Origin: Viscum album
Taxonomy: Eukaryota > Streptophyta > Magnoliopsida > Santalales > Viscaceae
NCBI GenBank assembly: GCA_963277665.1
Contig: OY728136.1
Coordinates: forward strand, 805,467,123-805,531,122
Direction of reading: 5' to 3'
Length of the DNA: 64,000 nt
Position numbers and translations under genes: made by a program. The notes beneath the pieces were generated by a model. The model searched no databases. It worked only from the letters and a program-made list of their open reading frames with translations, and was not told the DNA's origin. Positions 1 through 9,942 of this stretch are shown piece after piece (within the stretch, counting starts at the first letter, position 1; the number at the start of each line of letters is the position of its first letter).

Positions 1-144
1 CTTGTGGTTATCCTCAAACAACTATCTGGAGTCATGATTGACCACCTGAACAATAGATATTTTTATAAGGCATCTTATATGTGAGAATCAAATCCCTACG
101 GAAGTTCAGGTAATAATCATAAAGGTAAGTATGTTCAAAAACCT

Positions 145-462
145 ATGTGTCAAATATGTGGAAAGAAACAGATAGGAAAATGTTTCAAAGAGATAGAAAG
201 ACGCTATAGATGTGGAAATGAAGGTCATAAAGCAAGAACCCTCTATGGAAAAAGGAAGCATCTAGTTTACTCTAGGAAAGGGAAAGAAGTTCTTTCTGAA
301 GGATCAATTGAATGTTTTAAATGTGGCGTGCATGGTCATTATTCAAACAAGTGTCCTACGAAGATGTTTCAGGAATGGGGTCACCAAGATCGTACAAATA
401 TTCATTTACCAATACCTAATTCCATTCCGATTGAGGATATAGAATATGACAATGAAGAATGA
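145..462 (+). pseudogene. gag: Gag nucleocapsid region with CCHC zinc knuckles (E1)
   Basis: This frame of about 105 residues is the nucleic-acid-binding C-terminus of a retrotransposon Gag, which would package element RNA. Two knuckle-like units are clear: YRCGNEGHKART near residue 21, and CFKCGVHGHYSNKC near residue 57, which fits CX2CX4HX4C exactly. An earlier CQICGKKQIGKC keeps two Cys pairs but not the His. The first Met is only where the open frame begins; gag should start upstream, beyond the window edge. The C-terminus is acidic (IEDIEYDNEE). The knuckle block of E2 (around 26935-27030) is the closest relative here. No intact pol follows. Confidence 0.8.
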
Positions 463-1934
463 AAGGTATTGAATATTTCTTAACATATATTTTCCTATTA
501 TTGGAATCTTAGGATATGATTCATGATTTTGTTTGTAGAAAATAAGTATTTCAGAATAAGTTTAAAATGAATGGCTAATGTATCATGAAGAATGTTTAAT
601 GAGTAAGAAGTCATCATATAAGGGATTCATGAGTTAAGGTAGATTTTAGGATGGTGAAATTCTTAGATGTATTAAGTCTCTTTTGATGATGGGGTTACAT
701 TAGAAGACTTTTTATATTAACCCTGATGTTTGATATACGAAAATTTTATTCAAGGAATAATTATCCTTTATTTTGTGGATATAGTTATAAAGAACCATTT
801 TGGTTTATATGATCCTTGAATTTGAGGCAATTACTGGTTAATACATTTTGGGTTGCAAAATGGAAGTTATCAGATAACCTTTGTGGTTAAAATATGTTAT
901 GGTTATTTATGATGAATTTATCTCTTTTTGAGGAATGTTATAAAATTATATAGTTTTTGAAAAGGGACAAAACACAGACCTTGTGACAACCCATCGCGTC
1001 GGACAAAGCTTCGGGAATCGAACCCACAACCAAAGTGCGACTGGTATTTATCGCCTACCACTGAACTATGTGATGTCCCTAGTTAGTTTGACTAATTCTT
1101 TTTAGTTAGATGATTTTTGGAATCAAGAGTAAGTTTATTTTGGGTTATCTATATAAATGATTAACCTATCATCGAGGATATGTGATTAAATTAATTACTT
1201 TTCAATATGAGAATTTAGGAGCAACTGATTTTATTGGGAGATAAAAGTTAATTTGCACCTTGGAATACTATGTGATTAAATCCTTCAAATATATGGGTTT
1301 CAATCATAGTTTGGTTTACTTTGTATAATTTTATGGATAGATGTTCATTGAATGGTATTTTTTGACCTTTGGGTTTTAGTTTTGGTTAAGGTCTAATGAC
1401 ATGGGAAGTATATAGTTCTCTTTTGTGAATTATGTGATTCTCAAGAAGTTGATTATAGTACTCTTAATGTGAACAAGTCTTCTTAAATACTTGTCTTTTG
1501 GAGAAAATATGAGTTTGATTAAGGAATCTAGTAAAAGTTGAAAGTCTAGGTGACAAGTACGTATGTTTCATTATGATTTAGTTAAGCTCAAAAATAAATT
1601 CCTCAATGAAGAGTAACTTAAAACAAAAATGTTGTCTGTTAACTTTTCCTACTGGGGAATTGAATACCGTTTAACCCATCACATGTTTGTGATTTTCTTA
1701 TGGTTAACTTTATCTTAGACATGTTTACTATCACTCTCCCTCAGAACATGACCCTTTGTTTTTTCCTACATATCCATGTTTTCCTACATGGAATCCTAGT
1801 ATGGGTTAACTCGGGTGACCATTGTACTTCTTTTTCTTTATTTTAAAGTGATTTTTTTACTGACTCTTGTTCCGATGTGGGATTTTCAATGAAGTTTCCA
1901 AGCCCCATTTTAAAATTGCGAGTATGCAATTTCC
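463..1934 (+). other. Non-coding 3' internal region of E1
   Basis: No protein domain is visible in any frame. The final ~300 bases align by eye with the matching part of E2 (about 28110-28430): shared blocks include CAGAACATGA and TGGAATCC followed by a GTTAACT/GAGTTACT block. The SINE-like insertion at 961-1080 interrupts it. Function is unknown; conservation between two decayed elements suggests a cis-acting or ancestral role. Confidence 0.6.
961..1080 (-). mobile_element. tRNA-derived SINE-like insertion
   Basis: On the minus strand this 120-bp block has an RNA polymerase III A box (TAGTTCAGTGG, 1058-1068) and a perfect B box (GGTTCGATTCC, 1014-1024), 33 bases apart as in tRNA genes. It is clearly GC- and CpG-richer than its surroundings, which suggests a younger insertion. 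Flanks TCAAACTAACT and TCAAAAACTAT (minus strand) look like an imperfect target duplication. The ends also form an imperfect inverted repeat (AGGGACATCACAT / AGGGACAAAACAC). A functional tRNA is unlikely: I cannot fold a complete cloverleaf. A palindromic MITE is the alternative. Confidence 0.7.
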
Positions 1935-1949
1935 AAAAGGGGGGAAGGA
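1935..1949 (+). promoter_or_regulatory. Polypurine tract of E1
   Basis: AAAAGGGGGGAAGGA lies directly before the LTR start TGTAACACCCC. In LTR retrotransposons this tract primes plus-strand DNA synthesis. The same tract, as AAAAGGGGGGAAGAA on the minus strand, borders the E6 LTR at 57835-57849. Confidence 0.9.
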
Positions 1950-3579
1950 TGTAACACCCCAGGTAAATAAAGAATATGAAATTTTCACATTTTTCCATAT
2001 TTGTGAATAAAATATTAATATAACTTTAAAGGGGACACTATGATTGATGGCCTACCCAATACGCAACAACGAGTTTCTTGGGAATCTTACGTTGCACTCT
2101 AATAATAAAATAATATTATTTTAAATTGTAGTTAACGCCTAGCCGTTGTAATGGCGGGAATGAACAGAACTAACAAAAAAATTATTATATATGTATGTCA
2201 AATATTTTTAATTTTTACAATAAATAATAGAGGATTAAAAATTCGAATGAATCCAATTTTCAGCGTAAACATTCTAAAATACTTTAAAAGGTTGATTAAA
2301 CGCCTTTTGATGATGAACTTCTTTTAAATCCACTTTTTGATAATTTTATGTGTTATATTTGAGAAAATAAAATTCTTCTTTAGTATTGGGACATCAAAAT
2401 TTACTTTGTGTAAATTTTTGGTATTTTTCCGATAAAGTTCATTTTTTAATGAATAGTGAGAAATGATGTATTTTAATTCAAAACCACTTTTAAATATAAT
2501 TTATTTATATGATTATATTACATTTTTAATTGGTTTTAAAGTGAAATTAGAATATATTTTTACCATTTAATCCAATAGTGGTCGTTGGAATTAATTTCAT
2601 CTTGAAATTCGACTAAAACTAGTGTCAATCTATTGATACTTATTGTTTCATAAAAACACGCTATTTTCTCTGATAGTGGAAATTAATTATTAAATTAATT
2701 AATGTAACTTATATGTTTTGAATTTTTTAAAATAGACATCATTTTTTAATTCGGAATATCAAATATAGCTTAGGGTTAATTTTTGGTATTTTTCTGGAAA
2801 ACTTAAATTTTTGATAAATAGTGAAACCACTAAGTGGTACTTAAAAAACTGATTTTTCGTTTAAATGAAATTTTACCAACTCCTTGTTTTTAATTTCAAA
2901 AATATGACATACATGGTTTTCATTAAGAAGTATAATATGGTTCAATGAGATTAAAATAATTTTTTTTTGGTGAATAGTAACTTTTATGTTTTAATCGCGA
3001 TTAGAGGTAATTAGTGTAATTTAAGATAAAAATAATGTTTTAATAATATTAAATGACCTAGACAAATGTCCTACCCTCATTGAATGAGTCATGGACGACC
3101 ATGAAAATCCATAGGTCAACTTGGGGACCCCATGGAGCCAATTTGGTTGGAAAATGACATTAATACCTTTTTATTTAATGTTAAAATTAAAATGTCACAA
3201 ACATGTGTTGTTTTAATAAAGGAATTTTTAGATGGGGTTATACAATTTATATTTTAGAATATAAATATAAATTAGAAATCTAAAAAGATTTCCCACATCA
3301 TGACATTTTTTTTTATAATTTTTAGACATTAATTTAATTAATTTATTTATGACATCGTGATGATGCAGCGATTACCTCATTAATAAACGATTGAAATAAA
3401 ATGAAAAGATAATGTTACAACTATAACTTACACTTGTAAAAGACCTATTGGATGAGTATATTTCGACCCCTTACCACCTTATCCTCGAAATACATCAATG
3501 TGGGACCTTTAAAATACGAAACTCATTTGAAAATAAAGTAACATTCGGTACCGTTCATAGATTGTCCCTCCTCTTCTCT

Positions 3580-3588
3580 TATAAAAGG
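3580..3588 (+). promoter_or_regulatory. TATA box of the E1 LTR
   Basis: TATAAAAGG followed by CCCCCACCTC. The same TATA plus C-rich block recurs in E6 (55971-55979 and 60614-60622, minus strand), E2 (23648-23656, mutated; 30874-30882) and E8 (9079-9086, minus), so it is the likely core promoter of the group. Transcription should start about 30 bases downstream. Confidence 0.75.
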
Positions 3589-3929
3589 CCCCCACCTCTA
3601 CCACCTTACCCACACCTCTCAAGCATTTGGCTCAGCCAAACCCTAATCATTTTGTCTCTGAACATCTATATCTTACACCTAGAATCCTCACATTGGGATG
3701 AAGTCTTCCAAAAGAATCCATTGAGCTCAAATCAAAGAGAGATACCCGATTTTAAGGTAATGTGTTCACTTGTGTTCTTTTGTTTTATTTAGATTCTCCA
3801 ACCCCCTAAACTCTCTTTATTAATTTATTTTATAAAAAATACAGTATCTATAATATAATAGGATTTTTTTATAATAATGATTTGAGCTACACTGACACAC
3901 ACCTACATCTAATTGTTAATAAACATACT

Positions 3930-4345
3930 ATTTCCGTGGAATGTGAATTTCTGCCTCACGAAACGATGATTGTTCAATATTCATTTAACACCCTCAAAGG
4001 TGGCCATTAGGACGTCACTATATTTATATATGACATATAATATGTTTATGTTTTACATAAGCTTCTGTATTTTTCATGTATGTCATACCTTTATGGTTTC
4101 CATTATTGTTAAACGCGATATCTTCATTTTTGAAGTGCGGACTACCACCCCCTCAAAGTGATTCGATTCGTTAATACCATATGTGGTACGTATAAAGGAT
4201 AGATTTAATTATATTATATATGATAACATACTGGAATCATAATAATAATATGTATCATTATTTTTTAATTCGATTAAATAAGAAATAAAAATGGAAGTAG
4301 CGTTCATGCATACGTACGGCTTACCTTCTCCATGAACGGTGCATT
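3930..4345 (+). repeat. CGTACG-motif repeat array in the E1 LTR leader
   Basis: Three degenerate relatives of one motif occur about 180-200 bases apart: near 3940 (CTGCCTCACG), near 4133 (GCGGACTACCACCCCCTC) and at 4301-4338. The last forms an 8-bp hairpin, CGTTCATG pairing with CATGAACG, around CATACGTACGGCTTACC. Equivalent arrays lie in both E6 LTRs, E2, E7 and E8. The array is about 360-760 bases downstream of the TATA box, so in the transcribed leader. Role unknown. Confidence 0.65.
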
Positions 4346-4649
4346 TCATTTCTTACCACTAAATGTTATGTAGTATTATAAATATATTTAAATAATGGAT
4401 ATATATTATATATATTATATCTACATAATAAATATAAATCTGGATATACTATATATTTTACCACATGAACAACTTGTAATTATAAAGAGCTTATTTTTAA
4501 CTCAAGCAACAAGGATCTACAAAACGACCATTATTAACGTAAATAATTATATAGTGTTCATAACATGGTATTGAGTGATATAAAAGGAATAATGAACTTG
4601 AAAAATTTTCTTAAAAAAGTAGAAATTAACTCAAGTTTATTATTCAGGA

Positions 4650-5430
4650 GGGTAAATAACGATCGAGTCAAGTCGGACCCGAGGTAAGGGATCCTACGTC
4701 TCCCTTTCTTTTTAAGTACTCTCTTTTATGTCATTTCTTTTAAGCTCATCTTTCTTATGATTGGGATGTTCTTTTATATTACTCATACTGTAACTTTTAT
4801 GATCATTTTATGAGAGACCCTATATTCTCTCATCAATCCATTTTGGAAGTTTTAATTGGCGCCGTTAGGATGCCGAAATTTTGTAAGGGGCTTTTTATCT
4901 CACTTTGTGTTTTCATGAGATTCATGCTACATTTCCCAATATTTCCTTTTGATTGGTGTATTTACTGTCCATTATTCTACTATTTGTGTAACATACTTTA
5001 TTTTATGAGTATTTACATCAATGTTTTATAGTCCTTCCTTCATCGGGTGTACGTTTCGAAAGTTACCCAAATCGGTAAGGGATCCTTTCACCCTCCTCTT
5101 TTTAAAAAAATTATTTTGTTATGTCTTTTAATTTTCATCTTATTATGTGGGGATATTTTCTTATATATCCTTATTGCCATAAATTTTATTTCCAAGAGAT
5201 GAGATACCATTTATCTCTCTCATCAACTCTTTTTATAAAATTTGATGTGACGTCGTTAGGCTGTCAAGGGAACTTCTTAACCCAATTTCAATTTCTTTGG
5301 GTTCAACATGTAGTTATTGAATATGTCATCCTTTGAATATGTGTGAATGAACTTTGATTATTTTACACTTAATATCCACTTATATTTGGTGTATTTATAT
5401 TTTTCGCACATAATTATGAGATTGATTTAT
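4650..5430 (+). repeat. 391-bp tandem duplication in the E1 LTR
   Basis: GGTAAGGGATCCT at 4683 recurs at 5074, and the (G/C)CGTTAGG block at 4861 recurs (as GTCGTTAGG) at 5252, both with an offset of 391 bases. The intervening CTCTCATCAA stretches also correspond. The E6 LTRs have only one copy of the unit, so the duplication arose in the E1 lineage. Confidence 0.7.
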
Positions 5431-6033
5431 CCTTAATTTAAGGATACCATCTTTATAATGGATTTCATCTCAATTTACATTTCCATTGAGACATCATTGT
5501 TGTTATGCACCAATTCACTCTCATATGGTGTATATACTTTTCTTTGGAATATTATATCATGAATCCCTTTATTCTCATGATATTATAAATTTTTGATTAA
5601 ATGTTATTCCTCAATTATTGTATTCAAGTATCTCTCATTTTGTTAAAAACCCTTTAACTAAAATATCATTTTAAATATTTTAATGATTTAATCTTATAAA
5701 TACTTCTCATTAATATCCATGTTTTCAAAATGGTTTTAAGGATTTATTTATATGGATATTAGTGGTTTAAAATGATAAAAGCTTAAATGTGGTATGTGAC
5801 ACTTTGATTTAAAAGTCTCTTTATTAAATGTTTTAAATGGTTTTGAAAATGGTTTTTAGAATGGATTCATTATTTCAATATCATAAAATGTTATTTTGTT
5901 TTTGCAACGTGGGAATGTTATCTTTCTTTTATGCATAGGTTATGTGCTATGATTATGTTATGGTTCTTGGGCATTGTTATGAAGATGGGTGGTTCCGTGA
6001 TAAACTAAGGGTGGGTGAGCCCGATATAGCTCT

Positions 6034-6045
6034 CCAATGCATTGG
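6034..6045 (+). promoter_or_regulatory. Conserved palindrome CCAATGCATTGG in the E1 LTR
   Basis: A perfect 12-base palindrome about 570 bases before the LTR end, followed by GTAATG. Counterparts at a similar place in other LTRs: 25219-25230 (CCAATTAATTGG), 41482-41493 (identical), 43540-43551 (CCAATGTATTGG), 58551-58562 (10 of 12), and a decayed one near 6825. A dimerisation or protein-binding site is possible but unproven. Confidence 0.55.
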
Positions 6046-6609
6046 GTAATGCGAAGGAGTTAAACGTTATGGTTTCTCCCAAGATATTTTGGTAATATAC
6101 TGTGATGGGTATTCCAAACATAACCAAGAGGGTTACTCCCTACGTAAGAATGTTATGAATTCCTTAAGATTCCTTTATGGCTTATGATTTCTATGATTTA
6201 TTAATGATTTTATGAGGTATGTTAAAGTGATTATGTTTTATGGGTAAAGTATGATTTCATTATTATGTATATTTGTACTCATGTTTCCTTTACATACTTT
6301 TTATAACCCTTACATAGCTTTTTATGCTCATCCCATGTTTTTGAAATGTTTTTCAGAGGTCAAGGGAATGGAACATGATTTGATGATAGTGTCAAGGAAG
6401 TGTCAAGAAGGAATCCATGTTTTATTTTAAATATGTTTCCGTTGATGGGAAAAATGTATAATTTCTTTTATGTAACCCCTTTGTTTAAATGTGGAATGTA
6501 ATGAATGTTTTATGATCCAATTCTCTAAAACTCTAAACCTGAAAATATCCTCAATGTGAATTATTCATTTAATTCAATATTAAGTAAGGTTTAAGGCCGA
6601 GGCCTTATA

Positions 6610-9600
6610 TATTGAATACACATAATCATATAAAATCACTTCCATAATATTCTAGCATCACATGCATGGAAATAATAGTGGAATGGTTCAACTAACCCAA
6701 ATATAATAGCAGTAAAGTTTCACACCCAATATAATCATAGGAGTCCAAGTCCCATACTAAACTATGTTCACTCTCTATTAATTTCTTTTCTATCTCATGA
6801 GTAATAAAATATTACCCAATTCATTGTATGGAGATAAAGGTCCCAAATATCACATAATGAAAATCATATTAACAAGTTGGAAAACATCATAAAACATTCA
6901 TTTTTTCATAACCCATGAAATAAAATGGGTATTTTAAATGATCCATTATATAATATCTTATGGAAATGTGATAGGTTTAACAATATTTTCCTAATTCCAT
7001 CATAAAATAAACTGTTGAAAAAGAAGATAGTTCCTTAAGAATTTTACTAATTTATTATACATAGAAGATAAATGGTTTTCATAAAAATATTTTAATCATA
7101 AATAATGAATATAAATAATTATAATATTATCATAGATTCATTTAACTGTTAAATTATATGTAAAATCAATTTATATCATTTTATTTGGAAGATGATTTCA
7201 ATGATCAATCATTTGGAATGTTTTGTAATGAAGAAAAAATTTCAATGAATTTATAATTTTAAAATTATAAATCCCTAAAACATTTGGGATATAATTTTCC
7301 TATAAAATTTACATTAAAAATTGTTATGTAATATTTAAATCATTATGAAGACACGGTGGTGGAAAATTCTGTAAATGCTATATATGTTAGATTATAAATT
7401 CTATTCATATTTTTGTAAAATTCAAATGGGATTTTTCGGAAAATGATATGATTATTCCATTGAAAAAATTGTAAATTAAGACATTGGTAATAATGTATTT
7501 GACCAATAATTTTTTTATTGTAAGAAAAAAAAATTTTAAACAGGTTTGGAAAACATTGTTTATGATGTAAAATGAGACTTCGGCTGAAGAGATAAATAGA
7601 GAAAATTTTCCTAAAAAATACATTTTAACTAATGCCTACATAAAGAGTGGAAAATAAAAATGAAAACATGAATTATATTAAAATAAAAATAGGAAAATAA
7701 AACTCATTACATTAATAAGATATGGATTAAATAGTTTTATAATAAAAAACATAATCATAATTTTTATAGATAAACGATGAGACTATAACATAAAATACTG
7801 ACCACTTGGTAACATTATTTTGTAATAAAAATGAAATAATAACATTAAATTAAAACTAAAATATAATTATGATAAATAAAATCATGATATTAAATGTAAA
7901 TGTGGTTGTATATATAAATTATAAAATAAGATAGGTGTATAACTTAACAAATGTCTAAAAGAAAGAAAAATTGAGAAAATAACCCATTACAATATGTTTT
8001 GAATTATTTTATATTCAATTGAAACTAATTTAAAAAAAATTAATTCTATTATAAATATATTAAGTATTAATAATAATATGTATCACAACATATACTATTT
8101 TCTTATTATGGTTAATCACCCATTTGTCAACCATTCCATTTTAAGGTCACATTTCGAGAAATAAATGGTTTGATTTTTAATGTATGTTATGATTTGATAA
8201 TTTTAGAAATATTACGTGGATAATTGATCCATAGTAAATAAAATAGAACATGATATTAATATTATATAAATTATATATATATATATTTATTTTTATTAAT
8301 CCATAAGCATTTGATAACAAATATCAAATAAAACATTCTTAGAGCTGGTAGGTCGTATGTACATCGGAATACTGATACCATTTTTTCAATGGATTGAACT
8401 AGTGAGATTTTATAACAACATTAATGAAATATTTTTGATAATATATATATTAATTTTTCAAAAAAATAATCCTTAACACCATCAATGAAACGAGTGAGCG
8501 AATCACATCACTTCCTATGGAGGGTTCCTACAGTAAAAATGAGTGATGTTACCGTATTACCATAAAATGAAAATTTATAGGATATATATGATATAAATAA
8601 TATATGAGAGTAATTATATTATAAATTTCATATATATATATAATTTATATTCATTATAATAGTCTATATTGGGATCTGGTAAATAAAAAATCAATGTCAC
8701 TGGTTTTTGAATCTGTAGTCCAACGTACCCAAGAATGTTTTCATTATAACCCATTTTGATGGAGTTGAGATGGTTTGAGGTCATTCTATAAAAATTAAAA
8801 CATTATAGTATTTTTAATATAATTATGATATTATATCATCACAGTTTAATTATAATTCATGTATTTTTCTAATGAAGTAAAATAAATTTACTTGTTGAAG
8901 AACGAATAATATTCTTTAGGTACCCTATATATGATTTCCCCAAATGTATTCGTATCATGGATTGATGTACTATATAAGGATACTAGAATTAAAGGATTTA
9001 TGTTTTAGTGTGATTTGGGTATTTACTGGACATTCAAAATTGTTCTGAACATGTTAAGTGGAGAGGATAATGGGAGGACTTTTATAATAATGTGACTGAC
9101 CAACAAGTCATGTTTTGAAATAAAAAATGTCTAATGATGATTTTTTCTTGAAAAAGACTAAAAATGGTTAATTTATGACTCATATAAATTATATTATCTA
9201 AATATGTCCATAAATATATTTTATCAATTTTTTTTGTCATTTTAAACCTTATCTATTTAGTTAACCCACTTTGGTAAATGAATTTTTACATTATACCTAT
9301 TAAATAGTTTTCCCCATTTTCACTATTAATTGGGAAAAATAAATTTATATTAATATATAATATAAATTGTTTTGATTAAAAAAAATTTGAAAATATTTAT
9401 AAATTCAATTGACATAAATAAAAAAAATAAATTTAATGTAACCCAACATATGAGATGAGAAATCAGTTTTTAAAAAAAAATGTTCAAAATTTGAAACCGT
9501 TTTTATAACATTTTTTTATAAGAAATTTCATCCAATGAAATAAATTTAATTAATATAATAATATAATGGAAATAATTTTAACATAAATCAAACTAGAAAT

Positions 9601-9942
9601 AAAAATTGTCATTACTATTTACAAAAACTAAAAGGCTGGATTTAATTAATATAAATAAAATAGTTATTCTTTTTAGAGAATTATTAAAAACTAATCCTAT
9701 GATAATAGTGATATTGTGATTTAAAAATTTATTTTTATTATACCAAATTCTATTTGATAAATTTTGAAAACTAAAATTTAAATTTTTTTACAAAAAAGCG
9801 TAATTTTTTGAGAAAAAATTATTTTCATAAATTATAATAAATTTAAGGGAAATTAATTATCATCTTAGAAACATGATTTATCTATATAAAACAATTGTAA
9901 TTATTTTATAAAAATCATATATTGTTAATAATGTTCATTTTT
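6610..9942 (-). repeat. E8: degraded E2-family LTR, minus orientation
   Basis: Recognised by ordered minus-strand landmarks shared with the E2 LTR: a TATA box at 9079-9086 with CCTCCCATTATCCTCTC after it, CGTACG-type motifs near 8505 and 8340-8375, and a palindrome module at about 6807-6850 (TTACCCAATTCATTG, then GGAGAT and AGGTCCC). The LTR should continue about 650 bases past 6610 but E1 starts there, so E1 probably inserted into it. The right boundary is uncertain; 9942 is chosen because a possible LTR start follows. Otherwise very AT-rich, with no gene seen. Confidence 0.55.
9079..9086 (-). promoter_or_regulatory. TATA box of the E8 LTR
   Basis: On the minus strand TATAAAAG followed by TCCTCCCATT, matching the TATA and C-rich block of the E2 LTRs. 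About 700 bases upstream of the E8 CGTACG-type motif in reading direction, as in E1 and E6. Confidence 0.5.

Larger units (their letters stand above)
1..6609 (+). mobile_element. E1: 3' part of a gag-only Ty3/gypsy (TR-GAG-like) element
   Basis: Internal region (1-1949), polypurine tract and 3' LTR (1950-6609) of a plus-strand LTR retrotransposon; its 5' LTR and gag start lie left of the window. The only coding trace is the nucleocapsid end of gag at 145-462. The 1.5 kb from there to the LTR shows no protease, reverse transcriptase or integrase. The same layout and a recognisably related 3' internal sequence occur in E2, so the lack of pol looks ancestral rather than a local deletion. It appears to have inserted in E8, whose LTR sequence starts at 6610. 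The family assignment is inferred from the zinc knuckles, polypurine tract and LTR start. Confidence 0.8.
1950..6609 (+). repeat. 3' LTR of E1 (about 4.66 kb)
   Basis: Starts TGTAACACCCC after the polypurine tract; the end at GGCCTTATA is set by alignment with the E6 LTR end (53331, minus strand). Landmarks in order: a block ACGCAACAACGAGTTTCTTG near 2063 shared with both E6 LTRs, a TATA box at 3580, CGTACG-type motifs at about 3940-4340, a 391-bp tandem duplication (about 4650-5430), GTAAGGG blocks, and a perfect palindrome at 6034. The LTR supplies promoter, leader and polyadenylation signals. No real gene was found; short open frames here are chance. Confidence 0.85.

Noticed and set aside
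961..1080. A genuine tRNA gene on the minus strand
   Set aside because: A and B boxes are present, but I could not form a full cloverleaf with anticodon stem, and it sits inside a retrotransposon with repeat-like ends.
3448..3792. A 114-residue open frame as a gene
   Set aside because: It lies in the LTR across the TATA box and start region; no family features, and not open in the E6 LTRs.
3955..3975. Hammerhead ribozyme (GAAAC core seen) in the LTR
   Set aside because: No CTGATGA at the right spacing, and the GAAAC is not kept in E6.
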